From Thinopyrum elongatum (lineage: Eukaryota > Streptophyta > Magnoliopsida > Poales > Poaceae), in NCBI GenBank assembly GCA_011799875.1, contig JAAAXO010000138.1:56542-120541 (forward strand): DNA of 64,000 nt, given 5' to 3'. The position numbers were made by a program, and so were the translations under genes. The notes under the pieces are model-generated. The model was not told where the DNA came from and ran no database searches. It saw only the letters and a list, made by a program, of their open reading frames with translations. Below are positions 20,900 through 32,133 of this stretch, piece by piece (positions within the stretch are counted from its first letter, which is position 1; each line of letters opens with the position of its first letter).

Positions 20900-22850
20900 T
20901 CATGTGAGTGGTTAAAAAAAATATTCTCTCATGTGAATATTGTGATCTGCATCAAGACAACCGTGAATATTATTAAGGAGATCTGGAGGGATTACTATGC
21001 TAAGCTATTGGATGTTGACAAAACAAAAAAGACCTTGCTCAGAGAGATGACGACGTTGACATTGCTGAGAACTTCTGGCACCACTCGACATGCAAATCGT
21101 CAACCATGTAAGGTATGACACACATGATTTTGTTTTATCTTTTGATCTTACAAGTGATTAATGAATGCATTAATCTGTTTTTCATATCACAAGCATGCAT
21201 CCTCAACTATAGTCTATAGGTGTGTGTGGGCAAGAGGTGCATGTGTGCAAGATTCGTGAGCGATATGAACTTGCAGTCCTTCGCTACAGACGAACTTCAT
21301 TTCTGCATGCACCAAGTATAGCATGGTTGATTAGATTTATACACTGACATGCAAGTAACTACAACACTAGACGAGAGGCCCATATCACAATAACTGGTGC
21401 TGTAGACCTCTGCAACAAAACAGGGTAATCATTATTAAGGTCAAAGTTCTATCATTGTATTAAATCTTCTTATACTTGAAGAGTACATATTTAATATTAT
21501 TTTCAAATGATACTCACATATTCAATAATACCCATTGCAAGGAGATTCAGTGAAGAGAAAAGATGAGTCACATGTGCTTGGCTAAATGTCAAATAATTGC
21601 CAAATGCATAAAAGTAGTCAAATTTGCAAGCCAATAAGGTATAGGTCCGTTAGTTGATCGTGCATCATTTGTAGGGGTTAAATGTAAGTTAGAACAACTG
21701 AATAATAAATGTGTTAGAAAACAAGATCTGAACCTGGCTGAGAGGTCCATCCAAAGATACGTAAGAAAGCAAAGTTGGCACGTAATAAAAAAAAAACTTA
21801 ACTGAACAGTCAAATGAAGATCACATAACAAGTAGCCTGAGTAGAGATTTGTATATGATCGAACATTCTTAGGAGGACCACGCAACATCTTCGTCCCGAA
21901 TATATAAAGCATGATGTATACAATAAATAATTTGCCATAATCTCTATACACATATAAATCATCTGCTTCTACCTTACTAAAGTTTTATGGGCCTTAATAG
22001 CACTGATTTGTATTAGGGATTATATATTTCTAGGGGAAGATCTGAAGAAAGAAGATCAGTTGTACATGTGAGTTTTTTGTACGGTGCAACGATTAATGCC
22101 ATGATAAAGTTAGTTTCCTAATGTCGCATAGTAGCAAGATACATGCAGTTGTTGGGTCTCGCTCATCTTACAAATTAGATTGTAATTTTAGTGGAAAAAG
22201 AGAAATGTCGGTTACAAATACGAACTCAAATTGTTTGTTTGGAATTAGAGTGAATTTAACATTCACAGTATTTTGAAATTAAGATTCACATTTGATATTT
22301 CGTAATTAGTATATTTACAAGAGCATAATATTGTGTTTGGAAGTGCTGCATGTATGTAATCAGATCAATATGCGGGCTTGAAGTTTGGATTGTGAGTCAG
22401 TCAGTCGGTAGTTTATATATGACCCGGCATGTTGTTGTACATGGTATTACAATAATGTAGAATGTTTTGGGTCATAAGCCGAATGGTATTTATATGTGAT
22501 ATTTTTGTTTGAAGAAAATACCATATTACTAGATGTGCATTGTTTTAGAAATTTCTGCTAAAAAGGATACAAATTTTGGCTAAAAGCTTTTTGTTAATTC
22601 TGGGAACTAAATAAAATTTGATGATTAATGAAAATATTCACTCAAATTTACTGTATTGTATTTGGGCTTGTATGGCCAAATTTATATGCTTTGGAGTACC
22701 TTGGATCTTGGGATTGGCCATATTTTTTTACCATGAGAATAAAAACCATTGATATTAGTGACCATAATAATATTACTATAAATATAAAAATTCTCATTCG
22801 TATGTGTTCTATCTATACTTATTTTCAATCCTAAAACCTATATATATATA
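20900..22850. other. AT-rich Helitron interior, no gene seen
   Basis: About 2 kb of AT-rich DNA with only short open frames and no recognised domain. A (TA)n run lies at about 22838-22853, just before the Helitron 3' end. Confidence 0.5.
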
Positions 22851-22988
22851 TATGTTAAGATGATGTCCATGCATTTGCGCGGGCCACTTTGCTAGTTCAG
22901 ATAAAGAACAGTACGTCTAAAAACACCGAATTCAGACACTCCAGCTGCATTGTACTAGCAAGTACCATTAATGATGAGACCATAATTA

Positions 22989-23635
22989 ATGTTTAGAGCG
23001 TCTTTCTTTTCCCTCTTGCAAGGCGACTAGGGCAAAGCCTTCCTCCCCTCGATCTCCATCAGCGAGCCCGTGGATTCACCTCCCTTCTGTCTGCCGCTTC
23101 GGTGGCCGATGGCGGGGAGGAGAATCCTGGTGCCTCGGCTCCAGCTTGTAGATAGGTTAGGGTTTTAGTCCTCATAGGGGTGACGCTCAGACGGATGGCG
23201 GCGCTTCTTCTTTGAGTCAGTCTTTCGGGCTCCGATCCTCCTCAAGTTCGTCCGTTGGGGCGGATTAGACTGAGCTCCGGCGTAGATTCCTGCCAGCTCC
23301 TCGGGGCGGTGAGGTTAGGGTTTCTCATCATGCATACGCGACGACGAGAATTGGTGTCAGGTTCTTCAGATCGATTCAAGGGTTCAACGGTGACGACTGC
23401 GCCTCCGAGGCACTGGTCCTTAGGGGCACGTGCACGAAGACTTCCCGGCTGTCATCGACAAGGTCAGGCCGGCTCCGGTATGGGAGTGGCGACAGCGGCG
23501 CATCGGCGGCTCGTTCTGGCGGCGGCAGTGGTCGTTCGGTGGTTCAGGGACATTGATGTAATTTTTAGTATGTTTGGGGTGCTTTGTACTTCTGGTGAAT
23601 TTTTATAATAGATCTGAATCTTTTTCGCAAAAAAG
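22989..23635 (+). mobile_element. SINE-like retroposon with 16-bp TSD
   Basis: The flanks carry the identical GATGAGACCATAATTA at 22973-22988 and 23636-23651. The body is GC-rich 5' (CTGTCTGCCGCTTCGG, GGTTAGGGTTTTAG) and ends AT-rich with TGATGTAATTTTTAGTATG, AATAGATCTGAATC and a short A tail. The uninterrupted target survives in duplicon copies at 24207 and 29216. It belongs to the same family as 3210-3836. The long frame across it (23255-23608) has no recognised domain and is probably incidental. Confidence 0.8.
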
Positions 23636-23865
23636 GATGAGACCATAATTAGTTGGCACCTAGTAATAAGGACACGATGAGATGTTCATTTTATTATTAT
23701 ATTCGCTATGGAGCACAATATTTTAAGAAAAAATGGTTAGTGCGATCTGATGATGTGGCTAAAGAAAATCGAGTGAGGAGAAATAGTTAGTGGGGATGAA
23801 ATTTATAGTTGCATAGGACACAGCTAACAAATTCAGATAAACATCAGTACATCTAAAAATACCAA

Positions 23866-24171
23866 GGGCTCCTTTGATTCAAAGGAATTCTATACAATTT
23901 TTGGGGTATTAGAATCCTTAGAAAATTTTCCTAAGTTGGTCGTTTGATTCGTATGATTGGATCTTATAGGATTTTTTTCCTAAGGAATCATTTGTACTAC
24001 ATTTCATAGGAAATCTAGCATCCACTCCAACGTATTTTTACAATTCATTTGTTTTTCCTATGCCATCAAACACACTCTGCTAATTCTATAGGATTCAAGT
24101 GGGCATGCCAATCGAATCCTATATTTTACCTATTCCTGTGTTTTGAGAATCTTGCAAATCAAAGAGACCCC
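23866..24171. mobile_element. Tourist-like (PIF/Harbinger) MITE
   Basis: A 306-bp AT-rich element has terminal inverted repeats GGGCTCCTTTGATT and, at the other end, AATCAAAGAGACCCC. It is flanked by CAA (23863-23865) and AAA (24172-24174), a likely 3-bp target duplication with one change. The empty target (ACCAAATTCAGACA) is present at 29171. Confidence 0.75.
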
Positions 24172-24430
24172 AAATTCAGACATTGCTGCTGCACAAGTAC
24201 TGTTAATGATGAGATCATAATTAATTGGCACCTAGTAACAAGGACATAACGAGATGTTCATTTTATTATTTTATTCGCTATGGAACACAACATTTTAAGG
24301 AAAATATGGTTAGTGAGATCTGATGACGTGGCTTAAGGTGATCGAGAGGAAATAATAGTTAGTGGGGATGAAATTCACAGTTAGATACAAGGATATGGCT
24401 AATGAATTCAGATAAACATCAGCACTGTAC

Positions 24431-25600
24431 ATCTGAAAAATACCCTTCTGTTACACAGGGTTTGGAAGTAGCCATCCAGCCCAAGGGGAACGTGAAGCAT
24501 CAGGCCGGCTCCCCACAAATCGCGCAACACTGCGCCTTTAATGATCCTCTCTTGTCCTTGATATCCAAAGCGGCTTTGCTTTACCCCATTTTACTCTTTA
24601 CCAATAAGCCCATCCCTTTCGAGTTGACAAAGCTGCACATGCGCAGACACACACACACACCGACATCCACCACTACACATGCAACACATGCAATGCTAGC
24701 ATTTCCTTCTGCTGGCTGCTGCAACAGAGCTCTCCAAGCCATGTACACCCATGGAACTGGCCCTACTTAGACAAATGAGAAAAGCTTTGGCTCTGATGCG
24801 CAGTTGATTAGCAGCCGAGATTGCTCTAGTTGTTCTTTCCTGTGCAGCTGGTTTGACTTGCTGCGGTGTGAATCCCATGATGTCCTAATTAAAAAAGCAT
24901 AAGCACATCTAATGTTCTCTCTGCACTTCTTCCTTAGCCTTATGATTGCATACTTGCATTTATTCTTTGATGAACCGATAGGTCTGCAGATGGATGTGTG
25001 GTTTTGTCGGTTGAAACTACTAACTTTTGGGCCGTACTCAATGTTGTTCTGTTCTGCCCTCGAAATCGAAAGATAGTGAAACCCTGCCGGATTACGATCT
25101 TATGAAAAAGGAAAACAAGTGTAAGACACAGCCTCGACCCAGTACAAGCTTGGCTTACAAATCTACAACTTGGCATGTTGCTGCGAAACTAAACAGGCCA
25201 CCTCTGCTAGCTATAGAGTCGCATATTCAAGCCACAAATAAGCAGTGGCTTTACAGTGAGATTGTCTGTACTGCTCACACACCTTGTCTCTGTTGCCACA
25301 TGATTCGGCAGCCACTGTTCTACATGCCGATCACACATCATCTCGTGCCACTGTGGCAAGATATAATAGTTGGTAGTTTCTGTGCCTACCATGTAGTTTT
25401 CTGTAGAAGAATATTTAAGCTGCCGCAATATCATACCTCCTTTTTTTGGCAACAATCATATCTCCTTGTGGAACACATACCATCCCCACAGTCATACCGT
25501 GGCCCTTTAAAAAAAAGTCATACTGTGGCACCAACGGACAATGGGGGCTACTTGCCTCTCTAATGTGATGTTTACTAGCTAGGTAGATAAAATTTACCTG
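24431..25600 (+). repeat. Duplicon copy with module a and partial b/c
   Basis: Module a (24490-24640) again has GGCTCCCCACAAATCGC and an ACCAATAAGC box. It continues through an (AC)n run (24649-24660) and GCGCAGTTGATTAGCAGCCG (24799 on), which is also present near 10554 and 39164. A diverged b/c (25240-25590) has CTCTGTTGCCACATGATT and CAATGGGGGCTACTTGCC. The frame at 25027-25563 crosses these modules but has no domain and is not conserved in the other copies. Confidence 0.65.
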
Positions 25601-25639
25601 TTCGTCCGTTCATCTCGGAACTATTATCACGTGTGCTGT

Positions 25640-25960
25640 AGTATTAGAATCGACTCCTGTAGGCATCCTATCTTCCCGTGACCGTGAGTGAGAGAAAGGT
25701 TGCGAAGTCGTGTGGTGCTGGTTGCTTCTAGGCTGTAGCTGATGTCTCTTCTGTCACCTCCTCCGGGGTCCACCACCCTGCCTCTCTCTCTTAAAAGTTC
25801 TTTAACATGCATGCATAGCTCTACTGACCACCCGAGCATCGCGCTCTCTGAGAACCGAGCGTTGCTCGCCGACCACCCGCGTTCACGGGTGTTTTTTTTC
25901 TCTCACAAGCTCTCTCTCTCTCCTCACGCTCTCTCACATGCATGCACATAGGACACTTGC
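25640..25960 (-). repeat. Duplicon module f, inverted copy
   Basis: Read on the minus strand this matches module f: CTATGTGCATGCATGTGAGA, GACAGAAGAGACATCAGC, CCTAGAAGCAACCAGC and CTCACTCACGGTCACGGG. The copies at 16190-16440 and 57215-57385 lie on the plus strand, so this one has been inverted. Confidence 0.75.
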
Positions 25961-25973
25961 ACATTCTCTCTTA

Positions 25974-26215
25974 GGCTGATCGTATTGGAGTATCATACAT
26001 CATGCATGCCAACTAGACAATTTTGATGAGGTGTCATAGAATTAATTGAAGAAAGAGAGTGTTGAGTATCATATCATGATACTGTATCATAATAAATACT
26101 ATAATACTATATGTCATGCATGACAATAAATAAAGTACTACATGGGAAGGTAAGTATCGTACACTAGTATCATATGCATGATACTAGTATATGATACTCC
26201 CCATTACAATCAGTC
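25974..26215. mobile_element. TIR-bearing MITE with TTA target duplication
   Basis: A 242-bp AT-rich element. The left end is GGCTGATCGTATTGG, then GAGTATCATA. The right end, read inverted, is GACTGATTGTAATGGG, then GAGTATCATA. TTA flanks it at 25971-25973 and 26216-26218, which points to the PIF/Harbinger type. It sits just beyond inverted module f. Confidence 0.75.
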
Positions 26216-26689
26216 TTAGTTTTTGTACACTGCGCCATAAACCCCCTTGTTGACCAGTCACCACTGACGGGCTCAAAAAACTCATCACTAGCACTACATA
26301 CCACTGATGGGCGGCCGAGCGACCGTCAATGATAGCATCAGAGGATATCCCAATTTAGCATCGCACGGTGGAGACGCTCCCGAGGCGTCGGCAAGGTCCT
26401 GGTGAGGCATTGATGAGAGGATACTCTACCCGGAGGCAGAGGGAGAGGCGCGGATAGGGTGGCGCCATCGTCAGCAGTGGAGGATAGGGCGGCGGCATCC
26501 TCCACCCACACCGCAGCGATCTTTCCCACCTCCACCTCGGGCCGCGGAGAATCTGGTCGCTACGGGGATGCCTGTGAGGCGACGACGACGGCGACCCATG
26601 GGCTCGTGACTTGGTGTTCCGGGATCGACGGGCCCAACCCTTTTTGTTTTGTTTTGTTTCTGGCTTAGTACTACCACCAACAAGTGTTG

Positions 26690-29419
26690 GGTACGTCAGT
26701 GATCTTCTCTAGCACCACTAACCAGAGGTTAGCGATTGGCGACACCATCGGTCGGGGGGAGGGGGTTTGTCTCCCGTCACTGGAGTACTGTTCAGGGGCA
26801 GTGGTACTGGTCACACACCTGTCTCTCTTGCCACATGGTTTAGACCCCACTGTTCTGCCACTTGCCACTGAGGCCAGTTCCTGTTACTGCCCTGCAGTTT
26901 TCCTGTAGAGGAATATTTGGGCGGCCGCGAGGTCATACACCTCCTTGTGGAACACACGCCATGTCACTGCTGGAACGGATAATGGCGATTGAACCCTTAC
27001 CCCGGCCACACCGTGGCACCAACGGGCAATGGGGGCTACTTGCCTATCTGATGTGAGGTTTACTAGCTAGATAGATAGGAGTACCATTTGCCATATGATG
27101 GTGTAAAAAGTATACATCTTTATCACTCAAGATCTCAGCTCTCACTGCCCATCAAATTCAGACACCTTCTGCTGCACGGTTCTAATAGTACATAATCATG
27201 AACCTGATTAATTACTAGCACTTGACAAAGGATGTGACGAGACGTGCATCTTATTATTTCATTCACTACGGTGCGCAAGATTTTAGGTAGGCACAGCCTC
27301 TTGCTAGTACTACCTCTGTCCCATAATATAAAACATTTATATTATGGGACGATGGAGTACAATATTTCATTTTATTTCAAGTACAAGTTTCTCTTATGGC
27401 ACCGCTAACCAACATGTCTAACGCTGCTTGTGATCATTATTTGGCAAAACAATCAATGCCAGACGTACTCCATGCAATAATCTAAATTTAATTTTTTCTA
27501 AAATATATCTCTTGCAGCAATTAAGCTAAAAAAGAAATAGAAGAAATGTCATGAGGTACCTTGACAACTCCTCAACATGAACAGCAGTAGCACTAGTAGC
27601 GCTGTTACTGCTCAAGTCAGTAACATGGATGGTTTTTATTGTAGAAACAAAAATAATAAAAATACTACAGTGGATATATCTGCTAGTGTGACCTTTAAAT
27701 TCCAGCAGCAAGGAGGGTGCGACCCTCACTTCACTTGCTCCTCGCCTCTCACTCCTCTTCCTCTCCCTCTGTAGCAAATCTCTAAAGGCTCCCTCCGCCC
27801 GGCGGCCAATGGTGCCGCCGGGGTTGCCACCGCCGCGCAAAGATGGTCGTCGTCGTCAAGGTGCAAGGGGAGCAAGAGCTGATGGATCGACGGGTTAGCT
27901 GATTCGTCGGAGCTGTGTGCAACTGTGCATGCATGTAGGCAAGTCTAACGCTTGGCTGGTGTTGGTTTGTTCGGTTGGTTTTTTGTAACCAGATTTCATT
28001 TCTCGCGCCGTACGTACGTATTCTTGGGATTAAAATCTCTAGGTACCAATATTACCATACTAGCTATGAACGCCAGAGTTACCATTTTTATGTTTCAATC
28101 CAGCAACTTTCCACATCATCGCCTCATTTGAAGGCATTTTCCCTTCTGTTTCAGAACTCGTAGAGCTGGTAGAGTGAAACTCGTAGACCCAAATGGATGT
28201 GTAGCCTCTGTCAAAAAAAGAGAGAGTATGTGTAGCCGGATGGATCCCTGGCGCTCCGTCTGCTGAGACGTTCGTTCACACTCTGGTATATATGCAGTCA
28301 ACTCGATCGTTTATTTATCTCTTATGGTTTCTTTGCAACGATCGTGGATGCCATTCATACGTATTCTCAAACTACGACTCTGAGGGATTTTTTTGCCGGG
28401 ACGACGAATCCGTCCGGGGTCCAACAGCTACGGCTTCGGCTTGTCAATACTATTAATCAGCACCCCCACCCCGTACGTGTTGGGCCGACGAAGCATCGGT
28501 AATGGGAAGATGGCCATGGTGGGATGGTAATCTGGGGTGCCACAATTGCTGGCTCACAATTGGGAGTGGCAACAAATGGAGCAACGAGGTGGGTGGAGCA
28601 ATAGGCCTCCGCTGCCTTGGTGTCTAGGTGGGCCGTCATCGTCTCAGCTCCGGGTTGCCGGATGTGACTGTGAGCATTGGTGCCGGTGCAGGCGCCATGT
28701 TACAGCATCTCCAACAATGCCATATTCTCACACTACGGCAATACATGGATGGCAATACATGGAGGGCTAATCATTCCGAGAGAGATGGTTCATTGTTGAT
28801 AAACTTTCATACCATAGCCAGGAGAAAAAACTTCATTGAAAATTTCAAATGAAATGTGAGAAATCAACGGTTTTTGGTGTGGGGCGTGAAAATCTAATCT
28901 CGGCCGAAAATTTCGGTCAAATATGAAGAACTCCCAGGCATGACGGTTCTAAAGAAAATAAATGTTAATGCTATCACCAACTGTATTGTTATGCATTGGT
29001 GGAGTGCCTTTGTGCTACTCTGTCGGTTGTGGGTTCGAGTTTCAAGGTCTACACTTAATTTTTATTAAATATTTTAAAACGTAGAATTTGAATTTGACAG
29101 AATTTTTTCAACTATTTCTATGATATTTCATAGATTTCACGAAAATTGCGAATCTCAGTCAGGTGCGAAAACACCAAATTCAGACACTGTGGCTACACAG
29201 TACTAGCTAGTGCCATTAATGATGAGACCATAATTAATTGGCACCTAGTAACAAGGACACGACGAGATGATTATTTTATTATTTTATTCGCTACGAAGCA
29301 AAATATTTTAAGAAAAAATGGTTAGTGAGATCTGATGACGTGGCTGATGGAGATCGAGAGGAAAAAATAGTTAGTGGGGATGAAAATTTACATTTAGATA
29401 CTAGGATACGGCTAACGAA
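26690..29419 (+). repeat. Duplicon copy 3 (modules b, c, d, e, then d)
   Basis: Module b at about 26725-26930, c at 27010-27155, diverged d at 27155-27300, e at about 27405-28925 and d again at 29165-29419. Between e and the last d lies about 230 bp of AT-rich DNA (28926-29160) not seen in copy 2. The segment ends where an LTR fragment begins (29420). The order b-c-d-e here is the clearest view of the ancestral module order. Confidence 0.7.
27310..27357. mobile_element. Minimal Stowaway-like MITE, 48 bp
   Basis: Near-perfect hairpin: CTGTCCCATAATATAAA faces TTATATTATGGGAC with almost no loop. It is flanked by TA (27308-27309 and 27358-27359), the Tc1/mariner target. The CTCTGTCCCATAATATA end is typical of grass Stowaway elements. 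The interior has been lost. Confidence 0.75.
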
Positions 29420-30624
29420 ACATTTCTGGTATGATGTTTTTTCTCCAAAACATTTTTGGTTACTCCGAAACATTTTTGGTTTTTCTCTGAAACTTTTTCG
29501 TCGTCTCCAAAACTTTTTCGTCGACTTTCTCTCTGAAACAATTCCAGTGTCTCCGAAACTTTTCGGGTGACTTTCTCTCCCGAACTTTTCCAATGTCTCC
29601 GAAACTTTTCCGGTGACTTTCTCTCTGGAACTATTCCAGTGTCTCCGAAACTTTTCCGGTGACTTTCTCTCTAACTCCTTAAGTGTGAAAGCTGGTATTC
29701 AACATATAGATGACCCTTAAGTGTGTGACCCTTTAGGTTCGGTGAAATATAGACATGACTGAAACTCTTTCCGATCAATGATCAATAGCGGAACCGTGGA
29801 CATCCATATTGATCCCTATACCCACACGAATGAATATTCAAGTGAACCTTTAGTTACCGAATGCTGTTCCTATTGCTTTGTGACATGTTACAAATAACCG
29901 AGGTGAGATTTATTGCCATCCACGTGAATCAACAACTTGTTCACTATGCCAGTTACCTCGTTACCGGTTTTTGTTCTCTATTCTCGTTCCCGCATTCTGG
30001 CATCCCTTGTGATCAAATCACATTGTGTCTGGTCAAACAATGATGGATACCGTAACACCAAGAGGGCCCCAAGAATATATCTCCATCCTCGGAGGAGCAA
30101 ATCCCAATCTTGAGCTATCTAGTTCCTTGTCATACTTTTTCGTGAACCCGTAAGCCGCCGTAATAGGCACCCTATTACAGATGACGTTTAACAAACCCCA
30201 AAGTTCATGAAGCAAGTGTGAAGGAACTCGATACTCTCATGGTCTAAGGAATTATGCAAATGAATAATTTCTTTGAGTTATTAACCATTAAGTTGTGACG
30301 AATGTATCTCATAGCATGACATCATTTGGGTGGATTCAACACAAGTGTTCTTCTAACATTGTGTCCTCAAAGTTGCCGGCATAGACATGCCCATGATCAG
30401 GAAAACGTAATCATCATGCAACACTTGAGCTAGTCTTAGAGGCATGACTAGGAATACATTTTACCGTTTATTATTCGACATGTGCATATGAGTTTTCCTC
30501 TGAGACTTTATGGATATATGGACTCAAGGACCATTGCAGTTAAAACATGGAATGTAAACATAATTACGAATATGGAAATAAATAATAACATTTATTATTG
30601 CCTCTATGGCATATTTCCTACAGT
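29420..30624 (-). repeat. LTR fragment, family C/D, minus strand
   Basis: Read on the minus strand it starts TGTAGGAAATATGCC (ending at 30624 on the plus strand). It follows the same sequence as LTR D (from 40743) for about 1.2 kb, including CAACTTGAGC-type and GGGTATAGGGATCAATATGG landmarks, and then a tandem block. It is truncated at the left, within that block, next to duplicon module d. At the right it abuts truncated copia B LTR. No internal domain is attached, so its superfamily is unresolved. Confidence 0.7.
29450..29675 (-). repeat. Degenerate tandem repeat in LTR C
   Basis: Roughly six diverged units of about 30-38 bp. On the minus strand each contains AAAGTTTCGGAGAC and GAGAGAAAGTC-like words. 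A shorter version occurs in LTR D at about 41685-41800. Confidence 0.7.
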
Positions 30625-32066
30625 TTGCTAGTGAACACAGAGAGATATGGCCCCTGGAGTTACGAGAATTTTTATATAAACTTCTGCGAGAGTTATTTGC
30701 TCAGCAGAGAAGTATGCTAAATCTTCGAGGAGTATGCTACCGAGATGTTTACGTGTCGGAGTCGACCCCTTAAAATATTGCTGAGCAGAAACAATTGCTA
30801 TGGAGAACGGTCCAAGAGATTTGACTGCAGCGGAGAAGAATGATGGCCGCGTGAAGACTTAGTTCTTTTTCATAGTTTCATTTTCATCAATTGAATCATA
30901 GGACCACCGTACTATTAAGAGGGGTTCAAATATTTTGGGACTTTTATCTATGCTGATGCTTAACCGAGAGATATCCCAAGTGAGTTGAGAGAGATCTCTA
31001 CGTGCGCGGAGTTATTACTCATAAGCCATAGACGAAGTTCGTATGGGCTTCGAGAGAAATGCTCAAGCAGTGGAGTCAGCTTTACTTGTTCCTCAATTAA
31101 AGTTGCCATGTGAGTTTGAAAACCGACCATTGGAAAAGTGTCGGTCGGCCATTGGTTGGGCCATAGGCCCTGATTGGTCAGTTCACCCTCGGGATTGCTC
31201 CAGCTATAAATGCCACCCTCTCCAACCATTGCTGGTTGGCTGCTTCGTGTGATTTGACAAGTGTTGTCTGAGCACCCCTCTCTAAGAGATTTGAGCGATT
31301 TTTTTGAGAGAAAACACCAGAGCTGAACACTTAGATAGTAGTTGAGCATCACAAAGATCTAAGTTGAGAGTTCTTCAGCCTATTACTCTTCTGAGCTGCA
31401 TACTCTCTAGACGGTTAGGCGTCTGTCTAGAGTGACTAAGAGTAATTGTGGTCACCGAAAACAAAGTTTGTTGAAGGTTTGGAGATCACCGAGAAGTATC
31501 TACCACGAGTAAAATCAACTGAAGTTCGAGCAACTTCACGTTGATGAGAATAGGACGGAGAGAGGTTTTCTCCTATGTTCAATCACATGTCTCTCCAACC
31601 AGACGTTGCTCTTTTACAGAAGAGTTTACTGGTCGAACAAACAACTTGTCGCCATCGAGCACCACTAGTTCTTTCTCATTACCTCATTACTTTCAGTAAT
31701 TTTCTTTCGGTTGAGTTATCTCTCGTGTGGTTGTTCATCAGTGACTCTGTATATTCATTTACCTCATGCATTTCTATCTAAGTTGATATCATGTTTAGTT
31801 TCATTTTAATTCTCATAATTCTTAGGATGATTTGTTACTATGTCTGCAAGCTCCTCATCTCGTGCTATGAGTTATTCTTCTAGCCTCTGTTTTGATAGAT
31901 TTCTTATCTTTGTTTTCTTAGCTCTTTTTTCTATGTGTGGTCCTTCAGTAGCTTATCTTCTCATTGTACTGCTTCTGATAGTTAATTCTGCTGTGCTGTG
32001 CTCAGAGTTTTGAGTATGTCATTTGTAGTAATTTTAAATCTAGAATTGGTATACTTAGATCCTACA
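30625..32066 (+). repeat. 5' LTR of copia element B, first about 84 bp missing
   Basis: Starts at GTTTGCTAGTGAACACAGAG, which corresponds to a point about 84 bp into the LTR at 8440. It ends GATCCTACA, right before the primer site. Near its end (32005-32033) it contains a copy of the sequence at the gag start (32121-32149). Confidence 0.8.
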
Positions 32067-32068
32067 AT

Positions 32069-32080
32069 TGGTATTAGAGC
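32069..32080 (+). other. Primer-binding site of element B
   Basis: TGGTATTAGAGC, one base from the initiator tRNA-Met complementary consensus, two bases after the LTR. Confidence 0.8.
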
Positions 32081-32133
32081 AAGGTACTCCTTAACTCTGC
32101 TCATTTAGGTCTAACCACCTCAGAGTTTTGAGT

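Larger units (their letters stand above)
18054..22895 (+). mobile_element. Non-autonomous Helitron candidate
   Basis: The left end is TCTTCTATTATTTTCTACT, preceded by A. The right end is CTAG (22892-22895), followed by T. About 9 bases before CTAG lies a small imperfect hairpin (CCATGC-ATTT-GCGCGG). This is the Helitron signature: 5' TC, 3' hairpin plus CTRR, insertion between A and T, no target duplication. Removing it rejoins duplicon sequence as ...ACACTGAA|TTCAGATAAA..., and GAATTCAGATAAA occurs uninterrupted at 24400. There is no Rep/helicase frame. The interior holds a LINE 3' fragment and possible captured gene pieces, as is usual for grass Helitrons. Confidence 0.65.
22896..24430 (+). 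repeat. Duplicon module d, two tandem copies with insertions
   Basis: Module d reads TTCAGATAAA...AATTCAGACA...ATTAATGATGAGACC ATAATTAATTGGCACC...TTCATTTTATTATT. Copy one (22896-23865) is split by the SINE-like element. Copy two starts after the Tourist-like MITE (24172-24430). A diverged copy lies at about 27155-27300 and another at 29165-29419. No coding potential is seen. Confidence 0.75.

Noticed and set aside
23255..23608. 117-residue frame inside the SINE-like element
   Set aside because: The related element at 3210-3836 does not preserve the frame, and the region is GC-rich.
25027..25563. 178-residue plus-strand open frame
   Set aside because: It crosses several duplicon modules, has no recognisable domain, and is not open in the paralogous copies.
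30033..30215. Short frames within LTR C and LTR D
   Set aside because: They fall in LTR sequence shared by both copies, with no conservation of frame.
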